From: Calycina herbarum
Taxonomy: Eukaryota > Ascomycota > Leotiomycetes > Helotiales > Pezizellaceae
Direction: 5' to 3'
Assembly: GCA_001414485.1 (NCBI GenBank)
Contig: LLEY01000027.1
Coordinates: 1 to 64,000, forward strand
DNA: 64,000 bases
The position numbers were made by a program, and so were the translations under genes. Shown piece by piece: positions 23,501 through 34,564 of this stretch (position 1 is its first letter; every line of letters starts with the position of its first letter). The notes beneath the pieces were generated by a model. The model was not told the DNA's origin. It was given only the letters and a program-made list of their open reading frames with translations, and searched no databases.

Positions 23501-25511
23501 GACTTCTCTAGATATTACTTAGGAGGCGTGCTCTCTTAAGTAAAGAATAGCGTCTTACAGCCTATAGCCTTCTTTTTAAAGAAATACGTACCTACTAAAT
23601 ATAATTACCTAATATATAATAAAGAGTTATTAGCTATTATTTATTGTTTTAAGGAATAGGAAGCGGAGTTAAAAAGTATTAGATAGTTTATAGTACTTAT
23701 AGATTTATAAGAATCTTAAGTACTTTATAATAGTTTATAAACTATTTAAAAGATAAATACAGTAGTAGTTAATACTTAGTAAGTTTAACCTAATAATCTA
23801 ATACTATCTAGGTAAAGAGAGAGGACTACTAGATATATTAATAAGAAGGGACTAGGACCTTCTAAAGGAGAGAGATAAACGCTTTAATTATAGAATAATA
23901 TAATTAATTCTAGATAGAATAATTTAAGGAAATACTATATAGCTAGTACTAGTGTTAACAAATAGAAGGAATTAAGTAAGTAACGTAGCAACGTAGTAAG
24001 CGTTTATAGACCAACTATAGAACCTCTAAGAAGAGGGAAAGGTATAAGATAAGAACTTTAAACGTCTTATAAATACTATCTACTAAGGAGATAGAGTGTT
24101 TCTAGTAGACCTCGCTTCTCTAGTTAAAGTCTCTGTCTCTAACTACTTAGTTAATAAGAATAGTAATTTATAGTTTAGAGATAGACTATAGGTCCCTAAC
24201 TATAAGCTACTATAGACTATAATTATATAAGAACTCTATAATTCTACACTTACGAGCTATCTTAGTAAGAATAGGACAATTATAATAGTCTTAAGAGAGT
24301 TCTTCTAGCTAAACCTATAGACTATAGTTAAGTAGTTTATCTATAACTATAGAGTTTACAGATGTACTAAGGTCTAGAGAGATCGTAAACAAGGCCTACT
24401 TCGTCTTTTACTAATTCCTAAGTAGTAATAGCAGAAGATCTCTGTCGACTTTATTAGACTACTACTTATAAGTAAAGGCTCTAATATAATAGTAGTGTTT
24501 ATAGACCGTTTAGGTAAAGAGGTGCTTCTTATAGCCTATAACTCGACTATATTATCAGAGGAATTTGCTCGCCTATTTATTACTATATACTATAGCTTAT
24601 ATAGACTACTAAGAGTAATAGTGTCTAATAGAGGCCTGTAATTTATTAGACAAGTATAGAAGACGCTTTATAACTTCTTATAGATTAAACGACGGATCTT
24701 TATAGCCTTCTATCTACAAACTAACGGGTTAATAGAACAGGTAAATACTAAAGTTAAGACGTTTCTACGACAGTAGATTAATATAGCTTAGGACGACTAG
24801 GCTAACTAGCTGCTAGTAGTATAGCTAGCTTTTAATAGACAGGATTTAATATTAACAGGTATAAGCCTCTTCTAACTTAGCCACGGCTATCTATTATAGA
24901 CTATCGACCCCTTAACAGACGTCGTAGCACTTATAAATACAAAAACACTAATTCAAAAGAGCGAAGCAATAGTAGCAAAGATTAAAGCTATTATAGAATA
25001 GGTATAATTATTAATAGTAAGAGTATAATAAGACTAGAAGACTTAAGCAAATCGTTTATAGAATACCACTCCTACGTATAAGATTAAAGACAAGGTTTAC
25101 TTAAGCTTACGGAATATATAGACAAACAGGGCTAGTAAGAAACTAGACACTCGATCCGCTAAGTTTATAGTTATTAAGGTTATTAGCCCGTCTATATATA
25201 GGCTAGACACCCTGTCTAGTATCTATAATATCTTTAATATAGACTTATTAAAGCTAGTAGCTATAGACCCGCTGCCTAGTCAAATTACAGACGATAATCA
25301 ACTACCTATAATATTAGTAGACGATACTATAGAATAGTAAGTTAAAAGAATACTAGGTTAATAGTAAAAGAAGCTCTTAGGGAAAGGCTCTCGTACTCGA
25401 CTTAAGTATAAGGTTAAATAGACAGGATACGCAAACCTAACATAGGAACCTGCTACTAAGTTAGAGGACACAGTAGCCCTAGACACCTACTTTTAAGAGT
25501 AGGAAGAGGGG

Positions 25512-25756
25512 TAATATCAAGGGTTATACCCGTAGAATAAGTCTCGGAGTACTCTAGCAACGTATTCACGTAACCTCGCTTAGCAACGTATAGACGTAAT
25601 AGAACCTTCGAGAGTACTCTTAGTAGAACCCTCTAGAAAGAGCTAACTAAGTATATAAGTTAGTAAGAACTCTGGCTTAGAAAGGACAATCGAATCTTCT
25701 TATATATAGACAGCCTCTATAGTTCAATTTATTAGCACTTGCTATAAGCTCTAACA
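25512..25756 (+). repeat. 3' LTR of Gypsy element 2
   Basis: 245 bp, starting TAATATCAAGGGTTATACCC and ending AAGCTCTAACA. It is closely similar to the 5' copy, with mostly transition differences. Confidence 0.88.
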
Positions 25757-27097
25757 GTACTCTTCTTATAAAGAGGAAGACGTTAAGCTCTATTACTTCT
25801 ATTTATACTTATATAAGTAGTAAGCTCTTTGCTTTAGTAAGCTTCTTATAAACCTTCTATAGCTCTTAATCGTCGAGGTCTACCTTGTCTAATACTTCTA
25901 TATATCGTATAAGATTCTTCTTTTAAGTTCTCTTCTTCTAAGCTTCTAAACGCTTTCTCTATTCTTTAAACGTAGTACTATACTCAAATCTCTCTCTCTC
26001 TATTCCCTACTTTCCTTTCTACTCCTATCTCGCTTTCTAAGAGTATAGTATTACCTTTTCTACTATTAATAGCCTTCTTCTTCTTCTTCTTCTTAGCTAT
26101 ATAGTTATATACTTATAAGTATTTTAGATTAGCTTTCCTAGTTTAAACGCTTAGAACTTTCTTTTAAACACAGCTACTCTTAGGTTAAGATATAGGTTAA
26201 TTAGTATATAGTCTACGTCTACCTTAAAGCTCTATACTAGAGTAGCTTTATATATCTCTATTACTACTTATAAGTACTTTAACTATTATATAGAGAAGCT
26301 TCTCGCTATCTCTTTTATACTCTCTCTTTTTAGTATTATATAGTACTACGCTAATACTCTATATATAATAGCGCTTCTTATTACTACTATATATATTTAC
26401 CTTACTCGGTAGTAGTCTATACTCTACGTCTTCCTAGCTAGTCTTATAAGTATAAAGGTTTACGTTATAAGCTTCTTCTATACTCTCTTCTAATACGCTA
26501 TAACAGTTTACACCTGAAGAGTACTCGGTCTACCGACCTTTGTATAAAACGTAACTTTACGTAACTTTACGTAATCCTAGGAACTACCTCGGTACTTACC
26601 TCGGTAGATACGTAGATCTATAACGAAAGGTATAATAAGAGCTATAGCGAGACTTTAGCTTCTTATAGCTTATAACGAAAGCTATAATAAAGAGCTATAG
26701 TAAGACTTTAGCTTAGAGACTTCGACGTAAGAGGTTCTACGTATAAAATCTCTTTCCTCGTACGTAGAATAGACTTCTCTTCTTAGTTAATTCTTCTTAT
26801 AATAAAGACAATCTTATCTATTAACCTCTTTATATTCGGCTTATAATATACGCTTTCTAGTTTAGCTTTCTATCGAGCTCTATCTTTAGAAACCTTATAT
26901 ACTCGACTAGTATAAGCCTCGCTTCTCTAAACTAAACTGTCTCTTTCTATAATACTCTCGTTCTTATAAAGTATATAAGCACTGTCTTTTCTAGGCTAAA
27001 AGCTATACCTTACTTATTCGCCTACTTATTATATACTTTCTAAGCTGCTTTAAGTATTCTATAGTTTACTTCTATACTCTTTAATATCGCGAGTAGG

Positions 27098-28165
27098 CCA
27101 GCAAAGTCGAACTCTCAGCCTGTACGAGGCGCTGGCTACGAACCTTCGATCATGTTATCGGAAAGCTAATAAGAGGCGTATACGAGGGGTTATCGTCGCC
27201 GTCGTCGTCGTCGTCGTAGTGCGACTGTGGAACTAGCGGTGAGGCTAGGAAAGCAGAGTTTTTACGACAGCGACAGCGACAGTAATAACGAAACCAACGC
27301 GAAGACCCTATCTACAATTACTATACTACCCCTCGAGCAATACCTAAACGAAGTATTACGAGGACATACCGACGCGGCGGACGAGACTTGGACGGACAGG
27401 AGGCGCCATCTAGGGCGTCTACAACTTATTTTATAACGAATTTAAGTTAAGGACAAGGCAGAGGTTACGCAGGACTAATTTATAGATTACAACAACATAC
27501 GGTACACTCACCGAAGGCTCGACGAGCGTAAGACCTGGCCCCCGGAGCAGGTATTGCCTCTACCTGCTGCCGGAAGGGCAGCGAAGAGGGAATTCGGAGT
27601 ATATATGTCAGAGAGGGAGAAACTCTATCGAGGCGTCTTATACCCTGATTCGGGAGGGACTGCTCACCCCTCCCTAAGGATAGAGAGAACAACGCTCGAA
27701 GGCATACGTATGTCGAAGGAAAATCACAAATATAAGATAGAGGGATTGGTTTAGTAGCAGGCAGGAACAGAGAGAAGCGCTAGACAACAACAGGCTCGTT
27801 CGATAGAGGAATAGGCACCCTAGAACACGGCTTTCAAAGCGCACAAAGGTGCCTTTTTAGCCGTCGAACGGATAGTAGAGATCCGTATAGACAGAGAGGA
27901 GTGCTCCACCGGTTACAGAAAGGCAGGGACAGACAGCTACTAACCTTAGAGCTGAGAAGGAGAGCAGGATGTTTTATAGGCTACTTTAACTTGTCTTTAA
28001 AGCTTGAAGGCTTGGTTATAACATGCTGCAAAGCTTAAAAGCTGCTTTAGCTTGTCTTAGAAGCTCTTTTTTTTTACCTATATCTCAAACAAAGACGTGT
28101 AGATAAACTGCTTACTCTTAGAGCTTGGCCTACAGCCTACGCAGCGTAAGAATAATAATAATAAT
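27098..28165 (+). mobile_element. Unclassified 1.07-kb insertion with (AAT)n tail
   Basis: The 15 bases AATATCGCGAGTAGG occur at both 27,083-27,097 and 28,166-28,180. Joining the flanks restores the LINE's catalytic box, so the DNA between is an insertion. Its right end is a run of AAT repeats (about 28,150-28,168). A long target duplication with a simple-repeat 3' tail is how non-LTR retrotransposition products end. The inside is much less AT-biased than its surroundings. Two short plus-strand frames exist (27,227-27,436, containing Asp-Ser repeats, and 27,554-27,754), neither recognised. A (CGT)n run lies near 27,190-27,215. No LTR or inverted repeat was seen. It may be a non-autonomous LINE, a SINE-like element or a retrocopied transcript. 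Confidence 0.7.
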
Positions 28166-28670
28166 AATATCGCGAGTAGGTTTATATCGTCTATAAAGCC
28201 TACTATTACTAGCTTATTAATTCTTACTAAGTCGTTATATAAGGTTAAGACGAATAGAATAAAGAGTATTAGAGATAGTACTAACTCTTATAATATCTCT
28301 TAACCTAGGTCTCTCTTATCTATAAACCTCTTATCGAAGAATAGCGTAGTTTTATACTATAAGAGAAAGCTTTCTATCTAGGTTATAACCTACTACGGTA
28401 TCCCTTTCTCTCTTAGAGTATAGAGCAGCTATATATAGTCTATCTAGTTAAACGCCTCTACTATATCTAGCTAGGCTAAGAACGCGTAGCTCTTATTCTC
28501 CTAGGTAGTATATACTCTCTCTATTACTATTCTTATTATAAGTTCTATATTCTAGTACTCTTAGTTATCTATCTATATCTCTAAGAGTATAGCCGCCTCT
28601 TCTATAAGCTATATAAGCCTCTATACTATTACTTTCTTAAGAATCTTATCTATTGTCGAAAGTAGTACTA

Positions 28671-29133
28671 TGTTACGAATCACGTGCTAGAACGTGAATA
28701 AGTGAAGTCCAGGCGACGCTCTAACAGGACAAGTACTATTGTAACCCTAATAGGTGGAAAGGATTAGATGTGGAAGGATATACAATCCTGAGGATCTTAT
28801 TATAGTTATACTACGTGACTCGGTTAGGAGCGGTCAGGTGATAGAGTCCAGTTTTGAGGAGCCCTGAAAATGGAGTCGGACTCCATCTTTGGGACTCCTG
28901 CTAAGCAGGACTCTAAACATGAACGAAGGTTCTATATAAGACTGGCACGTCTGCTATTAGATAGGAGCTTCGTGCTCAACTTTAGTTATCAATCTTATTA
29001 TCTTATTTAACATCTTTGATATAAGTAACGAGTTCACTTCTAAGTGAACAACCCGGCGCATCTGTACTTCTTACCTGTATACCAACCTTCGAGACTTAGT
29101 CATCTTTGTTTAGTTCGTTTGAGTTTCGTTATA
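28671..29133 (+). mobile_element. Solo LTR, Gypsy family 3
   Basis: A 463-bp sequence starting TGTTACGAATCACG and ending GAGTTTCGTTATA, flanked by TACTA at 28,666-28,670 and 29,134-29,138. Deleting it restores the LINE frame between the pre-RT region and the STIDKILKK block. A RIP-mutated relative in the opposite orientation lies at 61,168-61,602, where it is the 3' LTR of a longer element. This copy still has many CA and TG dinucleotides, so it is little RIP-mutated. A TATA-like CTATATAAG lies near 28,933. Confidence 0.88.
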
Positions 29134-29599
29134 TACTATCGGCTAGTAAGCTTCTACCTTACTCTATTTCTCTATTGTCTTACCTAGTTTCCTTAGTACT
29201 ACTACTTTTACGTAGTAGAATAGTAATAAGAAGTACTATAAGTAGAAGCTCGCTTCTATAATTACTATAAGTACCTCTTAAAGTAGCTTATTATACGCTT
29301 TTAGAAAGCTGTTCGCTAGTATATTAAACACTAGTACCTTCTAAGGTACTAATCTTATCGCTCTTTTAATATACTTCTTAGTTACTTACTAGCTTACTTA
29401 GTATCTTTAAGAGAAGCTCTTAAGGCCTTACTTCTTATTAGGAATACTTAAGTAGTCGGCTATTAATATTAAGAACTTCTCTATAAGGATATAAGCCTTG
29501 TTCTTATAATTCTTGCCGCTGATTCTACTAGGCGAGGTAAGTATTAGTGGTGCTAACGCTTTAGGTTTTATATATCTCTTTAGACGTGCCTACTTCTGA

Positions 29600-30444
29600 G
29601 TAGAATATGGCCTTTACCCGGTTCCGACCCAAGTCTAGTGGAATATATCTCTAATTCGAGACGATGAAAGAAGTTGCCTCCGATGTCGGCGTCGTCGCAA
29701 CGTCGTAATACGCCGGATCCAAATGGCCGGATTACCTGTCAGAAATCAGGACATATGCAAGGAGCTACAGCCACAGTCTAAAACTAGGCTTAAGTTGGTT
29801 TGGTGTATACAAGGGCCATGACAACAACATACTTGATGCGGTGAAGCAACAACCACAACCACAACATCTCCAGGAAGCACTTCACGGAAACTGCTCATTC
29901 TATGGAGGGGTTTCTCATATATTCTAGTCGCCCACCAATAGAAAGGTAATGATGTTCTAAAATGTTTTGATTTTGGGTCTCTATAAACCTCTCGGGGCTT
30001 GATTCATCTTATACATTTCACTCAATGCACTCAGAAGAGTTCGACTGTCTGTTTTGCTAATCTCTGGAACATGTGTCTCGAAATTTCGCAATGATTAAGA
30101 GTTTATTTTGAGGCAGCGAATGGACGTAGGTTGTGGGTTTACTGCCTTTGAAGTTGAAGTTAGAGTTTATGCAGGTAGGTAGGTGCATACGCCCGTATTC
30201 ACTTTACCAAAAGGACTCAGTTTCGAAGTACAACTGTCTCCGGTATCGCTGGTTCTTTCTTGAGTGGTATCCAGTTTCGATCGATTGAGTCGATCCCAAC
30301 TTCAATGTGTCACCTTCCACAACCTCATCTCATCTTATCCTTCCTCCAAACACAACACCAATAGTCACACAACCACCACCTTCGAACTCACTTGCAAATT
30401 CAAGCACTTGCTCTTCTGATTCAATTGACAACTCAGACTTCAGC
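29600..30444. other. Leader region of the aminotransferase gene
   Basis: Normal base composition. No gene was seen. It should hold the promoter and a C/A-rich 5' UTR. The frame is open upstream to 30,307 but that codon is GTG. Confidence 0.45.
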
Positions 30445-32187
30445 ATGGCTTCCAACCCAGACAGCCCGGAAGAATCCCAAAGCAACAATGCTGCTCTCTA
30501 CGATTCAGCAAACAAACACCTCCTCGTCTTCGGCAGCGCCTTCTCCCCAGACGTCATAGTAAAGACCTCCGGAATCCATCTCTACACCGCGAGCGGAAAG
30601 AAACTCATAGATTGGACTTCCGGTCAAGTGAGTACCTACATTCTCTCTGAGCGAAAGTCTTCCTTCGTATTGCGCCTAGAGCTCAGAAACTCTCAAGATT
30701 TATACACTAGTCTTTGAGATTTTCACTTTTCATAACCCTCGAATATGTCCATTACACAATACTGACCCCTCCAGATGTCTTGCTTGATCGGCCACGGCCA
30801 TCCCTCAGTCGTCAAAACCCTCACAGAACACGCCTCAACCCTCGACCACCTTTATTCCGGCATGCTCTCACCCCCCGTAGTCCATCTCGCCGAAAAGCTC
30901 ACCAGCGTCCTCCCTTCCGGCCTCGACAAAGCAATGTTCCTCAGTACCGGAGGAGAGAGCAATGAATGCGCCATTAAATTAGCCAAGATGTATACGGGGA
31001 AGTTTGAGATTGTGGGGTTGGGAGCGAGTTGGCATGGGGTTACTGGTGGTGCGAATGGCGCGCAGTATCATGCTGGGAGGAAGGGGTATGGTCCTGTTGT
31101 GAGTTTTTCCCAAAATAAACAGTGGCTTGAGTGTTGAGGTAGGGGGACGCTCGCTTAGGTTGTTTTTTGTTTTTGAGAGGAGTGAAAGCTGACTTGGGTG
31201 AGAAATAGATGCCTGGAATGCATATGCTTCCCTCGCCTGATGCTTATCGCTCTATATTCCGGCATCCAGATGGTACTTATGACTGGGAAACCGAGTACGC
31301 ATTTTTCCTCTTTATTCCCTTTTTCCAAGTCCCCAACTCAGTCAACGAGGATGTCACTTCATCCTCGTTCGCTCCTCCCGTCTCTCCTCTTAGTGCGAGA
31401 AAATAGAAAATGACACGCGCTGACATAACACAGACTCAACTACGGCTGGTCCCTAATAGACAAAGCCTCCACCGGTTCCCTCGCAGCAGTAATCATGGAA
31501 CCCATCCTCTCCTCAGGCGGCATGTTAGTACCACCCCTCGGCTACATGGCCGCCATGAAAGCCCACTGTCGCGCTCGCTCCATGCTCCTAATAGTCGACG
31601 AAGCGCAAACTGGTCTGGGTCGCTGCGGTTCCCTCTTCGCCATCGAACATGAGAATGTAGTCCCCGATATCCTTACCCTAAGCAAAACGTTGGGAAATGG
31701 GATGCCACTAAGTGCCGTGGTAACAAGTAACGAAATTGCCAAGGTGACAGAGGAAAGAGGCTTCATGTTCTACACCACCCATGCTAATGATCCCCTCCCC
31801 GCCGCTGTAGGCCTCACAGTCCTAACCACCGTTCTCGAAGAGGGACTAGTTGCTCGTTCGAGAATCGCCGGTCAAAAGCTTCACGAAGGACTTGACCGTT
31901 TGAAAGAGAAGTACTACTGCATCGGTGACGTCCGCGGTCGCAGTATGCTTGCTGGAGTCGAGATAGTGAGTGATCGCGAGACGAAAGCTGCGGATATTGT
32001 GCTGGGGAAGAAGTTGAGTGCTCGGATGATGGAATTGGGACTCTCGGCGACTATCTCTGCTAGAACTACTTTTTCGGGGTGTATTAGGATTGCGCCGCCG
32101 CTTACTATGACGGATGAGGAGTTGATGGAGGGATTGGCTATTTTTGAGGAGGCTTTGAGAAGTACGGATGGTTCTGGGCCTCTTTGA
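30445..32187 (+). CDS. Class III aminotransferase, dialkylglycine decarboxylase-like
   Basis: A 448-aa PLP enzyme. Exons 30445-30627, 30775-31098, 31209-31294 and 31434-32187 join in phase with GT-AG introns. The start is the ATG of MASNPDSPEE; this matches the family length, while the longer frame begins with GTG. Signatures in order: LSTGGESNECAIKLAKMYTG, SWHGVTGGANG, GPVMPGMHML (joined across intron 2), EPILSSGGMLVPP, LIVDEAQTGLGRCG with D253 for the PLP ring nitrogen, and TLSKTLGNGMPLSAVV with K282 as the Schiff-base lysine. This set best matches 2,2-dialkylglycine decarboxylase-type enzymes, which decarboxylate a dialkyl amino acid and transaminate pyruvate. The true substrate in fungi is not known to me. 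It probably acts in the cytosol. Confidence 0.85.
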
Positions 32188-34121
32188 AACGTTTCTTGCG
32201 AGAGGAACTGGTTGATCATGGACTTCGACCCAGCTCTGCTCGTGAAGAAGACTTGGTGGGTTCGAAGTTCGAAGTTCCTTCTCAATGTACCATAAAAACA
32301 CCACTTTTGTGGTTGCTTACTCCCTCCTCATCCATCTAGTAATTAGAAAGTTCAACTCGTCCCTTTCAATTGCTGATTTTGCCAATGACGGAAGTCGGCT
32401 CGAAAATCTCCTGAAGGTGCTTGTGCTCAAGAAAGATGATGTGGGAACAAAAAGAGCATTGTTGCATGAAATGTCATCACTCGATGAACACTCCCGTTTC
32501 CAACTTGAAGGCAAACAAACCTGCTCCCAAAATTCCGGGAACCACTCTTCTACTTCCAGCCAAGTAAACTAACCATCCTATACACCTCTCATATACACCA
32601 CCCCCAGGGTGTACAACAAAACAAAACATACGATAGCCCACTTCCCCCTTATACACTCGGTATCGCCGCCATCCACTCTATACTTAGAAAGAAGCTCGGG
32701 GCCCATGGTGAGCTCAGGACATTGAAACGCTCGACACTAAAACCAGGTTGCAAAAGATATGCTTGAAATATTGACAATCAACATTTGAAATTATTCTCCG
32801 ATAACCCTCATGGAGCGGCAGGGATTTGAAGCGATCACTGGATCTCCTGGCCTCACGCATAAAATTAAGGAAGATTGGGGGCTAGCTTTGGAAGCGGGAG
32901 GGAAAACGTGGAGAGATTCGAAGATGGATGCAGAAGCATTTTTCCACACCACCATTTGGCTGAAACTCAAAGAGTTTCCTCAAACCCGCACTCATGATGA
33001 GAAGAAGAAAAACACGGCAGTCCGAAGCCGGTTTATTTCAGGCTGAGAAAGCCAGGCCTCAGACGGGGAAAATCCAACTGTTTCGATTACAAGTACAGAA
33101 GAGGGGAGGAGGCTTTTCAGGGACAAACCCCACGGATTGATTACCAGGCGTCGTCAGGGCTGACATGGACGTCCCAGCGTCATATCAGACCGGGATATAG
33201 ATTTAAGTTCATCCCAGCTCAGCGGATAGCGTCTGAGCGTCCCCTGAAATGTTGAATGCTGATTAAAAGGCATCAATGCTATGAAGTCCCAATGAGGAAA
33301 TCGACTCTCCAAAGTTGGATTCTATCATATTGCCAGGCAAGTGACAGGTTGCCAGCTCGATACGATAGGGGAGCTGGATGGGTCGCATGAAGGATGGAAA
33401 TTGGAAGAAGAATGGAAGAAGGAAAGAAAGGCTTCATACGCCGCTATGACGCTGAGGTTTCGAGTGCAGGCACAACAGCCGCATGCTCTCGCTCCCACTC
33501 AGGGGAGTCAGAGGGGCAAACAAGCGCGCGAGCTGAGCGTGTGATACGTCAGTAAGTGGACGAGATGCGCAACGGCCTTGCTTTAGTGGCATTCCCCTTT
33601 GGCTGACATGACATGCGTCTGGCGGGGACGAGGTGCCTGCCTGGTGGTGCCTCTCGCCAGGCACATCTGGTGAGAGTTTGGGTGCTGCGAGGGTGGGGAC
33701 TCGAGGAGCAAGCTGGAACGTTAGTCGGTGCAGTTGAAGTGCAGTGACTGCAGTTCGCCTCGGCCTCCTCCTGGTCCAGCCAGGGGAAATGAGCAGACGC
33801 GCTGTGGAAGCGCAAGTAGAAGTAAGGAGGGGGCACCACAAAGCACTGAGGAGCGTTGGCTGAGGTGATGTGACGGGACGGCTATTACATTACTTGTGTT
33901 GTGGCCTCGAAATGATGGAATGTCGTTTCTGCTCAATTCCATATATGAACGCTTCATCCCCCTTCCTTCCCCTTCCCCTTCCCCTTCCTGCTCCCGCTCC
34001 CGGATCTCTGGTTTGGATTGAATGAGAAATTGCGAGTGGCGTTTGGAACGATTGTACGACTGAACGATATTGACGACTACTCTTCCCTTGCCCTTCCCTT
34101 CCCTTCCCTATTACTGACGCA
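32188..34121. other. Long intergenic stretch, no gene seen
   Basis: Several ATG open frames of 65-135 codons lie here on both strands (for example 32,285-32,572 plus), but none shows a recognisable domain and they overlap each other. No element ends or tRNA were found. Confidence 0.4.
33959..34112. promoter_or_regulatory. CT-rich tracts upstream of ERF4 gene
   Basis: Repeats of CCTTCC-type units at about 33,959-34,005 and 34,080-34,110. Pyrimidine tracts of this kind are common in promoters of expressed fungal genes. The regulatory role is inferred from position only. Confidence 0.4.
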
Positions 34122-34564
34122 TTGCATTGCCTACATGTACCAGTATCATCAGAAATGATGCGGGCTTTGACACCACCAACTACCACCATCTCACCACTTC
34201 ACTTCTACCAGCATTCACTCCAACTTTTCTCCTCTTACTCCCATTCTTCGACACCCTCACTCCCATCGCCAATTCTTTCATCTTCACCCTTTTCTCCTCT
34301 CACTCCGTCCATCTCGTCAACCTCAAAATTCTCCTTCGTCTCCAATATTTCTTCGTCCCCTTGGCGGCCATCACTCGCTAAAACTCACCTGCATCCACCA
34401 CCGCCACGCCCATTTTTACAGGACGAGCACCCCGAAAAGGGGGCCCAACCCCGAGCTCTACTAGTACCTGCACCCGCGCGCAACACCTGCAGAAGACCTC
34501 CAACCTCGCCCTCGCCCTCGCCCTCGCCATACCTCTTCCCCCCTTCGAGTCGTCTTCTCACTGA

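Larger units (their letters stand above)
20283..25756 (+). mobile_element. Complete Ty3/Gypsy element 2, inside the LINE
   Basis: A 5474-bp LTR retrotransposon with the target duplication GTACT at 20,278-20,282 and 25,757-25,761. Reading Gln/Trp stops through, it has gag-like sequence from about 20,800, reverse transcriptase with YIDDVLVF (about 23,047) and LSFLGFVNFYRRFIKDF, RNase H, integrase, and a chromodomain-like end (YKVK, TGYANLT, about 25,410-25,490). The purine tract GAGGAAGAGGGG precedes the 3' LTR. No open frame survives. The LINE continues on both sides, so this insertion is younger than the LINE. Confidence 0.9.
19950..29590 (-). mobile_element. Tad1-like LINE remnant, split by three insertions
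   Basis: A non-LTR retrotransposon on the minus strand, read in segments at about 29,590-29,139, 28,665-28,181, 27,097-25,757 and 20,277-19,950. In order they give the pre-RT region (ANSFLKAYNKLL; TVVLRKPGK-like VVLRKLGK), the STIDKILKKVI block, DIVEAFN, the catalytic box GFIDDINLLA (about 28,170-28,200), and a C-terminal part like the end of fungal LINE RNase H regions (EIEALIRALRK; DLRELREALANRKLAL). Many TAA/TAG codons mark RIP. ORF1 and the 5' end were not found, so it is 5'-truncated or decayed. The family call is from motif resemblance only. Confidence 0.8.
12290..29600. repeat. RIP-mutated transposon island
   Basis: Composition shifts abruptly to AT-rich near 12,290 and back near 29,600. 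Inside, transposon frames are recognisable only if TAG and TAA are read as former Gln or Trp codons, and the paired LTRs of the Gypsy element at 12,586 differ mainly by G/A and C/T changes. That is the pattern of RIP. Two insertions (27,098-28,165 and 28,671-29,133) look much less mutated than their surroundings. Confidence 0.85.

Noticed and set aside
28904..29060. Hairpins in the solo LTR (GAGTCGGACTC; GTTCACTTCTAAGTGAAC)
   Set aside because: Short palindromes within an LTR. No evidence that they are more than promoter or chance structure.
30307..30444. Longer N-terminus for the aminotransferase
   Set aside because: The codon at 30,307 is GTG. The ATG at 30,445 gives the family length.
32285..32572. 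95-codon plus-strand frame after the aminotransferase
   Set aside because: No domain and weak context. It probably lies in the 3' UTR or intergenic DNA.
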